Numbered from the stretch's first letter, positions 1-9,576 are shown. The stretch is DNA of 64,000 bases from Methanoregula sp. (GCF_028679125.1 NZ_JAJRCG010000009.1:1-64000), one strand, 5' to 3'. Notes: generated by a model from the sequence alone, not told the origin. Numbers and translations: made by a program.

Positions 1-3
1 GAT

Positions 4-13
4 CATTTATTAG
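4..13 (+). promoter_or_regulatory. TATA box for tRNA-Phe
   Basis: The AT-rich stretch CATTTATTAG ends about 26 bases before the first base of the tRNA, the usual archaeal TATA-to-start distance. Position and composition are seen; promoter function is inferred. Confidence 0.5.
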
Positions 14-39
14 TCAACAGGAACAACATTTGTATCCCT

Positions 40-113
40 GCCCTAGTAGCTCAGCCCGGGAGAGCGCCAGACTGAAGATCTGGTTGTCGCCTGTTCAAAT
101 CAGGCCTGGGGCA
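40..113 (+). tRNA. tRNA-Phe (GAA anticodon)
   Basis: A full cloverleaf can be folded. The acceptor stem GCCCTAG pairs with CTGGGGC with one G-U pair. The anticodon stem CCAGA/TCTGG encloses loop CTGAAGA with anticodon GAA, and the T stem GCCTG/CAGGC encloses TTCAAAT. The discriminator is A; CCA is not encoded. No intron is seen. Confidence 0.95.
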
Positions 114-282
114 CTTCTTTTCCCGAACTTTGCTGCAGAACACCGGTACATGCCGGGACCATATCAGCATCACCTATCATGAATACGAATTATTCACAAA
201 AAATAAACGGAACATTTCTTTTGGGATCTGACCGTCGCATAATCACGGGAATGAACCGTTTCTTACACGGGATGATGGCCTA

Positions 283-2280
283 ATGGACTTCATGCTTGCT
301 CTTGTCGGTATCGGCATCCTTTCCATCATTCTCCTGTACGTGGGAGCGAAGTACCAGCTGCCGAGCATTGTCAGTTTCCTCATCATCGGCATGTTTGCCG
401 GGCCCTATGGCCTCGCGATCATCACCGACCAGTCCACGATCGAGACGATGGGGGAGATCGGGATCATGCTCCTGCTCTTCACCATTGGCCTCGAGTTCTC
501 GTTTGAAAAACTGCTCAAGTCCTGGCGCATTGTGATCATCGGCGGCCTTGCCCAGCTCTGTACCACGATCGTTGGCATCGCGTTTGCCGCATACATTCTT
601 GGGGTACCGGCCCAGTCAGCCATCGTATTCGGATTCATCATCTCGCTCTCCAGTACAGCAATCGTCATGAAGATCCTGCAGGAACGCCGCGAGGTGGACA
701 CTCTGCAGGGCCGGACCCTTTTTGGGATCCTGCTCTTCCAGGACCTCGCCATCATCCCGATGCTCCTCATCACCCCGGTATTCATGGGTATCGGTGGTAC
801 CGATCTGGGAGACCTTCCCGAGCAGATCACCAAGGTCGCGATGATCCTCATCCTCATCATCATCCTCGCCAAGTGGGTGATCCCGAAGATGCTGTACAAG
901 GTCGCTTCCCAGAAGAACCGGGAACTCTTCTTCATTACGATCGCCGGTATCTGCGTGATCGTTGCCTGGCTCACCAACCAGGCCGGGCTCTCGTACACGC
1001 TCGGGGCATTCGTTGCCGGCCTGATCATCGGGGAATCGGATTACAACATCGATGCGCTCAGCCACATCATCCCGTTCCGGGACATCTTTGCCGCAATCTT
1101 CTTCCTCTCCATCGGGATGCTGCTGGACACAAAAACCATCTTCGCGGACTCGTCGTTCATCACCCTCATCCTGATGATTGTGATCCTGATCATCGGCATC
1201 AAGATCCTGACCGGTATGTTCGCATCGGCCATCCTCGGGATGCCGGCCCGTGTCTCCATCATGACGGGTTTTGCGCTCTGCCAGGTGGGAGAGTTCTCGT
1301 TCGTGCTCGCGAAGACCGGTCTTGACGCGAACTTTATCCCGAACAGGATCTACCAGATCTTCCTTGCGGCAGCCATCGTCACGATGGCCCTCACGCCCTT
1401 CATGATGAACGCCGCCCCCCGGGTGACCGAGTTCTGGTACCGCCATGCGCCCCGACGGGTCCTTCCCGACCCTGCGGGATGCTCTGCTGGTGTCACACCC
1501 GAACGATCGCTCACGGATCATATCATTATCGCAGGATACGGCATCACCGGCAAGAGTGTTGCCCGTGCAGCCGAGATCACCGGCATCCCCTACATGGTCA
1601 TCGAACTGAATCCGGATATCATCCGGAGGGAGAAATCCTCCCGTCGCCCGTTCTTCCTCTTTGGGGATGCAGCCCAGGAGGAACTGCTGGAACATGCCGG
1701 GATCCGCGATGCACGGGCACTGGTTGTCGTTGTGTCCGACCAGGAAGTAATTCCCCGCATCGTCCATTCCGCCCGGCAGCTGGCGCCGGAGATCTATATC
1801 ATCGCCCGGACAACGCACATCCGCCATGCACAATACCTGCTGGATCTCGGAGCCGATGAGGTCGTGTCGGAAGAGTACGAGGCGGCAAAGGAGATCTTCA
1901 CCCGGGCACTGAAGAAGTACCGGCTGCCAGATTCGGAGATTGCAAAAATCGTCTCAAAACTTCAGAACTGGGGCTATGCCAAGTTTATCAAGAACGGGAA
2001 CAACACGCCGACGATGGGCATGGACACGGTCCTCTTATCCCTGCGTATCCATATGCTCACCGTTGAGCCGGGATCCTTTGCTGACGGGAAGACGATTGCG
2101 GACCTGGAACTCAAAAGCAGGTATGGCATATCCGATTTCGGCGTTCGCCGTGATAACAAGACCACCGCCCAGCCGGATGTGAGCACCTGCCTGATAGCGG
2201 GTGACGCGCTCATCATCTTTGCAACAGACCAGACGGCCAAGGATCTCGGCCATTGTTTCTCAAAACAGGAAGAGGCCTGA
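283..2280 (+). CDS. Kef-type monovalent cation:proton antiporter with TrkA domains (copy 1)
   Basis: CPA2-family membrane antiporter of 665 residues. Roughly the first 390 residues form a dozen hydrophobic helices carrying SLSSTAIVMKIL and the LFQDLAIIP motif, where Kef-type proteins place the ion-path Gln-Asp. A cytosolic TrkA-N Rossmann domain follows at about 405-520 with the nucleotide loop GYGITGKS, then a TrkA-C ligand-binding domain to the end. The family exchanges K+ or Na+ for protons under NAD(H) or nucleotide control; the ion cannot be read from sequence. A close paralog lies 240 bases downstream in the same direction, so the pair probably arose by tandem duplication. The ATG start fits the first membrane helix. 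Confidence 0.9.
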   Translation: MDFMLALVGIGILSIILLYVGAKYQLPSIVSFLIIGMFAGPYGLAIITDQSTIETMGEIGIMLLLFTIGLEFSFEKLLKSWRIVIIGGLAQLCTTIVGIAFAAYILGVPAQSAIVFGFIISLSSTAIVMKILQERREVDTLQGRTLFGILLFQDLAIIPMLLITPVFMGIGGTDLGDLPEQITKVAMILILIIILAKWVIPKMLYKVASQKNRELFFITIAGICVIVAWLTNQAGLSYTLGAFVAGLIIGESDYNIDALSHIIPFRDIFAAIFFLSIGMLLDTKTIFADSSFITLILMIVILIIGIKILTGMFASAILGMPARVSIMTGFALCQVGEFSFVLAKTGLDANFIPNRIYQIFLAAAIVTMALTPFMMNAAPRVTEFWYRHAPRRVLPDPAGCSAGVTPERSLTDHIIIAGYGITGKSVARAAEITGIPYMVIELNPDIIRREKSSRRPFFLFGDAAQEELLEHAGIRDARALVVVVSDQEVIPRIVHSARQLAPEIYIIARTTHIRHAQYLLDLGADEVVSEEYEAAKEIFTRALKKYRLPDSEIAKIVSKLQNWGYAKFIKNGNNTPTMGMDTVLLSLRIHMLTVEPGSFADGKTIADLELKSRYGISDFGVRRDNKTTAQPDVSTCLIAGDALIIFATDQTAKDLGHCFSKQEEA

Positions 2281-2519
2281 TCTTTTTCATTGGGGCACGA
2301 AATAGTGCGCCCGGCCAAATCTTTTGTTTTTATTGATCGGCCCGGACCGGATGGCATACGATTCTTTCATTCCTGCTACCGGTCGCAGTAATGATCCTTT
2401 CCTTTCGCAAATGAGTGCTGGTTTTTTTAGCACGTGGTATCGTACCCTGTTGCAGAAAGTATTATATCCGGTTCATCGCCACCTCTACTCAAAGTCTGTA
2501 ATACACCGGAAGATTCTGC

Positions 2520-4505
2520 ATGGATATCCTCGTTGCCAGTGTAAGTGTCCTGATACTTGCCGTCCTCCTCCTCTACTTCGGCCAGCGCCTGAAGATCCCC
2601 AGTATTGTCAGCTACCTGATCATCGGCATCCTGGTCGGGCCGTACAGTTTCGGGATCATCACCAACCAGGATGCCATTGATGCGTTCGGCAATATCGGGA
2701 TTGTCCTGCTCCTCTTTACCATTGGTCTTGAATTCTCGTTCCAGAAACTCCTGCGCTCATGGCGGACGGTGATCATCGGGGGATCCGTACAGGTCCTGGT
2801 CACGATCGTTGCAATCACCCTTCTCACCGAATATCTCGGTATGCCTTTTTCCGAGGCGCTGATCTTCGGGTTCATCGTCTCCCTCTCCAGCACGGCCATT
2901 GTCATGAAGATCCTGCAGGAGAAAGGCGAGGTGGATACTCTCCAGGGCAGGACGCTTCTTGGGATCCTCATCTTCCAGGACCTTGCCATCATTCCCATGA
3001 TGCTTATCGCACCCATGCTTGTCGGGAGCGGGGGCATTGACCTGAATTCACTGCCATTCCAGATAGGAAAAGTCGCCATCATCCTCCTTGTCATCATCGT
3101 CATGGCCCGCTGGGTGATCCCGGCGTTCCTGTACAAAGTGGCATGCGAGAAGAACCGCGAGCTCTTCCTCATCACCCTTGCCGGCATCTGTGTTCTCATC
3201 GCGTGGCTGACAAGCGAAGCGGGGCTCTCGTTCACGCTCGGGGCGTTCATTGCCGGGCTCATCATCGGGGAATCGGATTACAATATCAATGCCCTCGGCC
3301 ACATCATCCCGTTCCGGGATGTCTTTGCTGCAATCTTCTTCCTCTCGATCGGTATGCTCCTCAATACCCAGACTATCTTCTCCGATTTCTATTACGTGGC
3401 CATGATCGTTGTCACCATCATTGTCGTAAAGATCCTTACGGGTGCGGTTGCCGCCGCAGTGATCGGGATGCCGCTGCGGGTCTGTGTTTTTTCGGGCCTT
3501 GCACTCTGCCAGATCGGGGAGTTCTCCTTTGTCCTGGCAAAGACCGGTCTTGACTCCGCACTCATCCCGAACGTGGTCTACCAGATTTTCCTTGCCGCGG
3601 CGATCATCACCATGGCCCTGACCCCCTTTACCATGAATGCAGCACCGAAAACCGTTGATCTCATCTACCGGATCGTGCCGGCCCGGATCCTTAAACAGCG
3701 GGCAGAACCCGCAGAGGAGATAGAGAAGGATCTCTCCAATCACCTCATCATCGCCGGCTATGGCATCACCGGCAAGAGCGTTGCCCGGGCAGCTGCCATT
3801 GCCGGGATTTCCTACATGGTCATCGAGCTGAACCCGGCGATCATCCGGCAGGAGAGGTCAACCTTCCGCCCCAACTTCATGTTCGGGGATGCCGTACAGG
3901 CTGAAGTACTGGAACATGCCGGTATCCGGCGGGCACGGACGCTGGTCATCGTTGTGTCCGATGAGGATGCCATCCCCCGTATTATCAATACCGCACGGGA
4001 ACTTGCGCCCGGCGTGCATATTCTTGCGCGGACACGGCGGGTGCGGGAGGCCCGGGCCCTGCTGGATCTGGGTGCTGATGAAGTGATCTCGGAAGAATTT
4101 GAGGCATCGGTTGAGATCTTCTCCCGGGTACTCCGGAAATACCAGCTTCCCGATGAGGAGATCAATTACATTATAAAAAAGACCAAGGCGATCGGCACTA
4201 CCCTGTTCGCGAAGAGTACCACGGGCGAAGCGGAACTGGAAGATCCCAGCATTCTCTTCAACGACCGGCACGTACACTCATTCCTTATCGAACCCGGTTC
4301 CAAAGCAGACGGGAAGACAATTGGCGAACTGGAGCTGCATACCCGTTTTGGCATAGGAGAGTTCGGCATCCGCAGCGGTGGGCGGACCACCAGCCGGATC
4401 CAGCCCGCACGAAAGCTCAGTGCAGGAGAATCTCTCATCACCTTCATAACAGACGAGACCGCCCGGGAAGTGGCCCCGTTGTTTGCGAAGAAAGTCAACT
4501 CCTGA
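2520..4505 (+). CDS. Kef-type monovalent cation:proton antiporter with TrkA domains (copy 2)
   Basis: A 661-residue paralog of the preceding gene with the same plan: a CPA2 membrane domain (SLSSTAIVMKIL, IFQDLAIIP), a TrkA-N domain with GYGITGKS near residue 415, and a C-terminal TrkA-C domain. Similarity is strong along the whole membrane part and weaker in the linker near residues 385-405 and in the C-terminal domain. This suggests the copies share a transport mechanism but differ in regulation. The 240-base gap before it is long enough for its own promoter, so the two copies may be expressed independently. Ion specificity is not determined. Confidence 0.9.
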   Translation: MDILVASVSVLILAVLLLYFGQRLKIPSIVSYLIIGILVGPYSFGIITNQDAIDAFGNIGIVLLLFTIGLEFSFQKLLRSWRTVIIGGSVQVLVTIVAITLLTEYLGMPFSEALIFGFIVSLSSTAIVMKILQEKGEVDTLQGRTLLGILIFQDLAIIPMMLIAPMLVGSGGIDLNSLPFQIGKVAIILLVIIVMARWVIPAFLYKVACEKNRELFLITLAGICVLIAWLTSEAGLSFTLGAFIAGLIIGESDYNINALGHIIPFRDVFAAIFFLSIGMLLNTQTIFSDFYYVAMIVVTIIVVKILTGAVAAAVIGMPLRVCVFSGLALCQIGEFSFVLAKTGLDSALIPNVVYQIFLAAAIITMALTPFTMNAAPKTVDLIYRIVPARILKQRAEPAEEIEKDLSNHLIIAGYGITGKSVARAAAIAGISYMVIELNPAIIRQERSTFRPNFMFGDAVQAEVLEHAGIRRARTLVIVVSDEDAIPRIINTARELAPGVHILARTRRVREARALLDLGADEVISEEFEASVEIFSRVLRKYQLPDEEINYIIKKTKAIGTTLFAKSTTGEAELEDPSILFNDRHVHSFLIEPGSKADGKTIGELELHTRFGIGEFGIRSGGRTTSRIQPARKLSAGESLITFITDETAREVAPLFAKKVNS

Positions 4506-4833
4506 TACTGAAATGGCCTGGAGATCATTTGATTTTCACCGGTCATGCAATCAGGGTACTTCTGAATCATGTCCGGCCGTTTGATTTGGATCTCACCGCA
4601 TCAATCTTCTCTTCCGGTGACCCGCAGATCCGGAGATGCCATGAGGAGATCTTCCCGTATGTACCGGATAGTGATGGCAGCCCGGTCCTGTCTGAAGATC
4701 AGGCCTCATATCCCGTCATGAGATCCTGTCATGACCGGGATCACCTGCATGTCACGGTCGCCAGGTACAGCCGTGTCCACGTCCCGGACGATTTAAAATA
4801 GGTGAACGATGCTATCTTTGGTGAGTGAACACC
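4506..4833. other. intergenic region with probable promoter for the GerW cluster
   Basis: About 330 bases separate the antiporter from the GerW gene. The 90-codon ORF at 4529-4801 has no recognisable similarity and no ribosome site and is probably chance. The stretch GATTTAAAATAGG at about 4789-4801 is a plausible TATA box, followed by GGTGAG close to the downstream ATG. Confidence 0.4.
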
Positions 4834-5226
4834 ATGTCCAACGAACAGATGCTTCAGGAAACAGCAGCTGAGCTGAAGGGATTCCTATCAGCAAAGAACG
4901 TGATGGGCGAACCGGTTGATTTCGGTGACAAGCTGGTCGTGCCGGTGGCACGCTATGGTTTCGCGTTTGGTGCCGGGGGCAACCATGCGAAGGATGGCGG
5001 CGGACAGGGTGCCGGTGCCGGTGGCGGGATCGAGCCGATAGCACTCGTCATCCTCCACAAGGACGTGAAGGGGCCAGAAGGTGTCCAGGTAATGTCTCTC
5101 AAAAAGGACAGCCAGCTTGCCCAGGTTATCTCTGCCCTCTCCGAGTCGCTGGCCCCGCAGGTGATCGATGCGGTCAAGACGATGACCCGGAACAAGGATG
5201 AAGGCAGCAAGAAAGACGAACTATAA
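4834..5226 (+). CDS. GerW/YtfJ-family protein
   Basis: A 130-residue cytosolic protein matching the GerW (sporulation protein YtfJ) family. The pattern is a helix, then VVPVARYGFAFGAGG, a Gly-rich loop, GGGIEPIALVILHK and a closing strand with VQVMSL. In Bacillus YtfJ is linked to germination, but the family is common in non-sporulating archaea, where its role is unknown. I start at the ATG at 4834, preceded by GGTGAG at 4820, rather than the GTG nine bases upstream. A DUF2953 protein and a shorter GerW-like protein follow. The YtfJ-DUF2953 pairing also occurs in Firmicutes (ytfJ-ytfI), so the link is conserved across domains. Confidence 0.8.
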   Translation: MSNEQMLQETAAELKGFLSAKNVMGEPVDFGDKLVVPVARYGFAFGAGGNHAKDGGGQGAGAGGGIEPIALVILHKDVKGPEGVQVMSLKKDSQLAQVISALSESLAPQVIDAVKTMTRNKDEGSKKDEL

Positions 5227-5244
5227 CCCTGCCATATCTTTTTT

Positions 5245-5940
5245 ATGAACCTCCTCCTCATCCCGGCGTTTATTATCCTCCTGCTCATTGTCCCGCTCCT
5301 TACCCTTACACTCCTGCTGTACGCGATCCCGGTCCGGGCAGCGGCTGCGCTTATCTGGAGCGCAGACCGGCATGAGCCATCCGTGCTCATCTCGTGGGGT
5401 ATCATTGCCATCCGGTCATCGGGTTCTGGGAAGAACCTGGAGACCACGGTACTCGTGTGTGGCCACCGGGTTCTCTCCCATACCGGCCAGATGGAAGCGG
5501 GAAAACCGGAGAGCCCGGGAAATGTGGCGGTACCGGAGCCCAAAGCGGGAGTTGAGGAACCGCTGGATATCGGCGAGCTGGTCCATATCGTGCACCGGAT
5601 GATCGGGCCGGTCGGCACGTTCGGTTCCGCCTTCTGGCAGCAGAGCCGGTTCGTGGATGCACGGGGCACCGTGACACTCGGGCTTGGCGACCCGGTCCTG
5701 ACCGGGGAGACCTATGGCTGTTACTGGGCGTCACGATTCGCCCTTCTCGCGTCCCGCATTGATGTGGAGATGGTGCCGGTCTTTGACCGGGTCGTCTTTG
5801 AACTGGATATCACGGTACGGGTCCGGGTCGAACATCCCCTCCTTGTGCTGATCGCCGGCCTGAACCTTGCAAAGGAACCGGCGATACAGGCAGCAATAGC
5901 ATATGCTGCCCGCAGGAAACCGGGGGTGACCGGGGCATGA
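5245..5940 (+). CDS. DUF2953 membrane-anchored protein
   Basis: A 231-residue protein with a strongly hydrophobic N-terminus (about residues 2-35) that should anchor it in the membrane. A soluble domain follows, with the pattern GSAFWQQSRF and LGLGDPVLTG typical of DUF2953. The family's function is unknown; in Bacillus the homologue YtfI sits beside YtfJ, as here. The gene lies 18 bases after gerW and overlaps the next ORF by ATGA, so the three are very likely one operon. The domain may act with the GerW protein at the membrane face (inference from neighbourhood only). Confidence 0.75.
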   Translation: MNLLLIPAFIILLLIVPLLTLTLLLYAIPVRAAAALIWSADRHEPSVLISWGIIAIRSSGSGKNLETTVLVCGHRVLSHTGQMEAGKPESPGNVAVPEPKAGVEEPLDIGELVHIVHRMIGPVGTFGSAFWQQSRFVDARGTVTLGLGDPVLTGETYGCYWASRFALLASRIDVEMVPVFDRVVFELDITVRVRVEHPLLVLIAGLNLAKEPAIQAAIAYAARRKPGVTGA

Positions 5941-6152
5941 GTAACGAGCTGCGGTTGCAGCAGCCGCAGGTATACGGGAACCGCACTATCATCCCCGTGG
6001 TCAGGGAAAACTCGACCTGTTACGGACACGGGATGATTGCCGCCGTTCACCCGGTAGCACTCCTCATCGGTGAGAACGGGGCGTGGGGGATTGTCCTGCT
6101 CGAAGGCGATTCGGTAGCTGCAATTTTGGAGAAGATCGTCCTGCCGGCCTGA
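5937..6152 (+). CDS. short GerW-like protein
   Basis: A 71-residue protein overlapping the DUF2953 stop by ATGA. Its segment NRTIIPVVRE, then HPVALLIGENG and WGIVLLEGD, follows the same strand order as the GerW protein upstream (VVPVARYGF, IEPIALVILHK, VQVM) but lacks the long Gly-rich insertion. I read it as a minimal divergent GerW-type domain translated with its larger relative. No membrane segment is seen. It could instead be an unrelated small beta protein; only structural comparison would settle that. Confidence 0.55.
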   Translation: MSNELRLQQPQVYGNRTIIPVVRENSTCYGHGMIAAVHPVALLIGENGAWGIVLLEGDSVAAILEKIVLPA

Positions 6153-6307
6153 ACAGTCGATGGGTACCGGGCAAACCGTGGGCTCTCCGGATGCATTTAC
6201 CTGCCAGAACACAGGGGCAATGGCGCCCTGTCCGCCAGGATATATCGCCCTGAAATCGAATCATTTTTCTCTCAAACCACAAAATACTACGATGGAGCAA
6301 GGCGATA

Positions 6308-6463
6308 ATGACCGAACTGTCCGTGGATCTGGGAACTGAAATGAAGAAAGTGGAAGCCGAGCGCCGCAAAGCTGACGTGGACCACCAGATCAGGGAACTC
6401 GAACAGGACATGAACAAGACCGGCCATGCGGTATCAGAAGAGATCAGAAAAACACCGCAGTGA
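6308..6463 (+). CDS. small charged coiled-coil protein
   Basis: An ORF of 51 codons, too short for the supplied track, beginning ATGACCGAACTG with GGAGCAAGG about 7-15 bases upstream. The product (MTELSVDLGTEMKKVEAE...) is almost entirely charged helix with heptad-like spacing and no Cys, Pro or hydrophobic core. It probably forms a small coiled coil. It lies between the GerW cluster and the convergent response regulator. Function unknown. Confidence 0.45.
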   Translation: MTELSVDLGTEMKKVEAERRKADVDHQIRELEQDMNKTGHAVSEEIRKTPQ

Positions 6464-6544
6464 TGCATGCATACCCGGATCCGGAACTCCGCGAACAATG
6501 AGCGGGATGCAATGCACCCTTAAAAAATTATTGCGATTTTTTAT

Positions 6545-6913
6545 TTATTTTCCAAGAAAACGCTCGATGCCGGCCTTCAGATCAGGTACTGATACAGGTT
6601 TTTGCAGCACGCCAAGGTAAGGATCATTCATCTGCCTGATCTTCTCCTCAACAGATGGCGAGGCCGTGAACAAGAGCACCGGCAGTTCCCGGATATTGTA
6701 CTCGGTCCGGAGTTTTTCCAGGAACTCCCAGCCATTGATCGGCGTCATCATGATATCCAGCAGGATGAGTGCCGGGGGATCCCTCTTCACCAGCTCGAGT
6801 GCCTCCAGAACATCCGGGACAAGAACCGGCTCGTACCCGATCTTTCGAAGAAGGATCTCCATCATCTCGAGGATTGGCAGGTCATCTTCAACAAGCATAA
6901 TCTTACGCGTCAT
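6545..6913 (-). CDS. stand-alone response regulator receiver protein
   Basis: A 122-residue CheY-like receiver with no output domain. The acidic pocket EDD follows the first strand, the phospho-acceptor Asp is in LILLDIMM, the conserved Thr is in LLFTAS, and the Lys is in LQKPVS. The ORF track begins earlier, but the start is the ATG at 6913, preceded by GGAGGTG inside the end of the kinase gene and overlapping it by 11 bases. It is the likely phosphotransfer partner of that kinase. With no DNA-binding domain it must act through protein contacts. Confidence 0.9.
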   Translation of the reverse strand: MTRKIMLVEDDLPILEMMEILLRKIGYEPVLVPDVLEALELVKRDPPALILLDIMMTPINGWEFLEKLRTEYNIRELPVLLFTASPSVEEKIRQMNDPYLGVLQKPVSVPDLKAGIERFLGK

Positions 6914-8693
6914 GCTGCACCTCCTTTGGCAGATGAATGGTAAATGTACTGCCGCCATTCACGACACTTTCAACGGTGATATCGCCCCCATGCATCTGGA
7001 CCACTTTCTTTGCAATGGAGAGCGAGAGGCCGAGCCGTTCATACTTACGGGCAAGAACAACGCCATCTGCCAGCTGGAACGGCTCGAAGATCGAACATAA
7101 CTGGCTTGGCGCTATGCCGATGCCATTGTCCCGGATCGCAATGTGATGCTGCCGGTCATCAATCCCCGTCCGGTAGATGATACCGATCTTCCGCGGGGGC
7201 TTGGAATAACTGATGGCATTGGACAGGATGGAATCCAGGATACTGATCATGCGGTCTGCATCGGCCGTGATCATGACAGATTCTCCGACATCAACTGTCA
7301 GATCGGCTTTTGTGCCAAACCCCCCGTCGTCCAGCACTTTCCTGACCATGGGTGCAAGGGCAAAGGTTGAATATTTCAGCTTGATCTTCCCGCTGTCCAG
7401 CACCGAGAGGTCCAGCATCTGGTTGATGATCTGCCGCTCGCGATCCACGCTTGCAAGGCAGCGTTCAAGGATCTTCTTGGTATCCGCGACAATGCCGAAC
7501 CCCTCCGGATCGGAGATCAGGAGATTGAGGTACCCGAGGATGGGCTGAAGGGGCGTCCGCAGCTCGTGAGCAACGGTGATGATGATACCCCGGCGGCGGT
7601 CATTATCCTGGAGGATCTTCTCTTCCAGCCGCTGTTTTTCAGAGATATCGACAAGGTTGATGAGGGTAGCCGGGTTCTCCAGGTGCCGGATAGCGGTAGT
7701 AAAGAGTGCTGCGCCCCGGATCTCGCCGCTCTTTGTCACGAACCGCAATTCCCGGGTTTGTGCTGCGGGAATTTTCTGTGACCATTGTGCCATGAACTCA
7801 TTCAGATTCTCACGATCCCCCGGATCGATGAAGGTCTCCAGGCTTTTACCGGTAATCTCCGCAACCGTATGTCCCAGAAACGCAACAAACGACGGGTTGG
7901 CAAAACGGATGAACCCGTTCTGGATGATGAGGATACTGGTGGGCGAACTCTCGGTGAGCTGCCGGTACTTCATCATGTTGTCGTTGTTGAGTTTCTCGGC
8001 AATCTTGCGGCCATTGATGTTCATCACCGAACAACTGACGGTATTCGCATCGATGTGATCCCACGAGAGGTTCACCCAGCAGGATCCCCCGTCTTTTGTG
8101 GCAAACCGTGTCTCGAAATCCGAGGTGGTCTTCTCCTTTTCGATCCGCTCAAGGAACCGGCTCTTCTCCCGGGGAGTGAGGAAGATATCCAGGAATGATT
8201 TTTCATTCACCTGGCCGGGGGTATAATTCAGCATGCCGGAGAACTTGGTGTTGCTCGTGCGGATGGCGAATGTCGCCGAATCGAAAAGGAGGATCCCGAT
8301 CTGCGAGTGCTCGAAGATAGCCCGGTACCGGACTTCCCCGGAACGGACCCGCTCGTTGAAGAACGTGATGAGTGCCGCGAGAATGATGAAAAAAATTGCT
8401 TCGGATGTAACGCTAATCATTGCCAGGGAATCGGGATAACTGTGATAGTACCCTATGGTCTGGAAAGCGAAGCTGCATATCGCTGCAATATACAGGCCGC
8501 GTCTCGGGAAAAAATATGCCGCATAGATGATCGGTATGAACAGGAGCTGGGAACTGATGAGGCAAAAAGCGCTGGAATACGCCATGGCAGTGATAAGGAT
8601 ACACGAAATGGTCAGCGATGTGACAACGATGATCCGTACCAGTTCTTCATCAGGTACCGGGAAACGGTCAATTGGCAATGCAATCTCACCCAT
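6903..8693 (-). CDS. membrane PAS-sensor histidine kinase
   Basis: A sensor kinase of about 596 residues. Four or five hydrophobic helices fill the first 110 residues. Two PAS domains follow (about 120-230 and 240-360), then a HisKA domain with the phospho-accepting His in AHELRTPLQP, and a HATPase domain with N (ILSNAISYS) and G1 (DNGIGIAP) boxes. The ORF track starts at a TTG; I prefer the ATG at 8693 because a TATA-like TTTTATTTAAAA lies about 25-35 bases upstream and no ribosome site is visible, which fits a leaderless message. The receiver gene overlaps its end. The signal sensed is not known. Confidence 0.88.
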   Translation of the reverse strand: MGEIALPIDRFPVPDEELVRIIVVTSLTISCILITAMAYSSAFCLISSQLLFIPIIYAAYFFPRRGLYIAAICSFAFQTIGYYHSYPDSLAMISVTSEAIFFIILAALITFFNERVRSGEVRYRAIFEHSQIGILLFDSATFAIRTSNTKFSGMLNYTPGQVNEKSFLDIFLTPREKSRFLERIEKEKTTSDFETRFATKDGGSCWVNLSWDHIDANTVSCSVMNINGRKIAEKLNNDNMMKYRQLTESSPTSILIIQNGFIRFANPSFVAFLGHTVAEITGKSLETFIDPGDRENLNEFMAQWSQKIPAAQTRELRFVTKSGEIRGAALFTTAIRHLENPATLINLVDISEKQRLEEKILQDNDRRRGIIITVAHELRTPLQPILGYLNLLISDPEGFGIVADTKKILERCLASVDRERQIINQMLDLSVLDSGKIKLKYSTFALAPMVRKVLDDGGFGTKADLTVDVGESVMITADADRMISILDSILSNAISYSKPPRKIGIIYRTGIDDRQHHIAIRDNGIGIAPSQLCSIFEPFQLADGVVLARKYERLGLSLSIAKKVVQMHGGDITVESVVNGGSTFTIHLPKEVQHDA

Positions 8694-8716
8694 AATTCGT
8701 TTTGGCAATCTGTTTT

Positions 8717-8730
8717 CATTTTATTTAAAA
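8717..8730 (-). promoter_or_regulatory. TATA box for the histidine kinase
   Basis: TTTTATTTAAAATG (plus-strand reading) lies about 25-35 bases upstream of the preferred ATG at 8693 on the minus strand. The spacing suggests a transcript starting at or very near the start codon. Function is inferred from position. Confidence 0.45.
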
Positions 8731-8892
8731 TGAAGCATCTGAATCAGACCGTTTTACGTGAGATGAGTGGCTTTTCACACTAAAAAAGGGGATTTGTTAG
8801 AGAATTGCCCGGGAACAATGCGGGTACCTGAAGAAGGGATCGCACATAAATCAGTGGTTTATTATAACCGGGAGGGCAACCAACGATGGACT

Positions 8893-9576
8893 ATGCGACC
8901 CCATGTGATTGTCAATGTTGCCATGAGTGCTGACGGCAAACTCTCCACCCGCGAACGGCGCCAGGTAAAGATATCCGGGGTCCAGGATTTTAACCGGGTT
9001 GACCGGCTCAAGGCCGGCAGCGATGCGGTCATGGTCGGGATCGGGACGGTCCTTGCGGATGACCCGTCACTGACCGTGAAAGCAGAAGAATGCCGGACCA
9101 ACCGGATACGGCGGGGGGTTGACGAGCACCCGATCCGTATTGTTGTCGACAGCCATGCCCGCACCCCGCCGGATGCATCCATCCTGCTCAAGGGAACGGG
9201 AAAACGGATCATCGCGGTTGCTGAAGAGGCGGACAAAGAGAACGTAGCGCACCTTCAGTCACTCGCAACGGTGATCGTTGCCGGCCGGGACCGGGTGGAC
9301 CTGACGCTTCTTATGGATGAACTGGGCGCGATGGGTATCCAGCGGGTCATGGTGGAGGGGGGCGGTACCCTTATTGCCGGGCTGATCGCGGCCGGGCTGG
9401 TAGATGAGATCTATACCTTCATCGGGAACCTGGTGATTGGCGGGAAGGATGCCCCGACCCTTGCCGATGGCGCAGGATTCCTCAAGGAGTCCGAGTTCTG
9501 CCGGCTCACGCTCCTTGAGACCCGAAAGATCGAAGAGGGAATCCTCCTGCACTGGAACGTGGATCACCAACCATAA
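8893..9576 (+). CDS. arfC: 2,5-diamino-6-ribosylamino-4(3H)-pyrimidinone 5'-phosphate reductase
   Basis: A 227-residue RibD-C family reductase of archaeal riboflavin/F420 precursor synthesis. It reduces the ribosyl side chain of the pyrimidine phosphate with NAD(P)H. Family marks are VNVAMSADGKLSTR near the start, DAVMVGIGTVLADDPSLT, and VEGGGTLIAGL. The length fits the stand-alone archaeal enzyme, without the deaminase domain of bacterial RibD. The start is the ATG at 8893; the longer ORF upstream has no family similarity, and GGGAGGG lies 14-20 bases before this codon. It is divergent from the kinase gene, so the two may share a promoter region. Confidence 0.9.
   Translation: MRPHVIVNVAMSADGKLSTRERRQVKISGVQDFNRVDRLKAGSDAVMVGIGTVLADDPSLTVKAEECRTNRIRRGVDEHPIRIVVDSHARTPPDASILLKGTGKRIIAVAEEADKENVAHLQSLATVIVAGRDRVDLTLLMDELGAMGIQRVMVEGGGTLIAGLIAAGLVDEIYTFIGNLVIGGKDAPTLADGAGFLKESEFCRLTLLETRKIEEGILLHWNVDHQP

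Noticed and set aside
616-1833. 405-codon minus-strand ORF
   Set aside because: Antisense to the first antiporter; composition is a D/G/R-rich mirror of the real frame.
4529-4801. 90-codon ORF between antiporter and gerW
   Set aside because: No ribosome site, no recognisable fold, and a promoter-like AT stretch overlaps its end.
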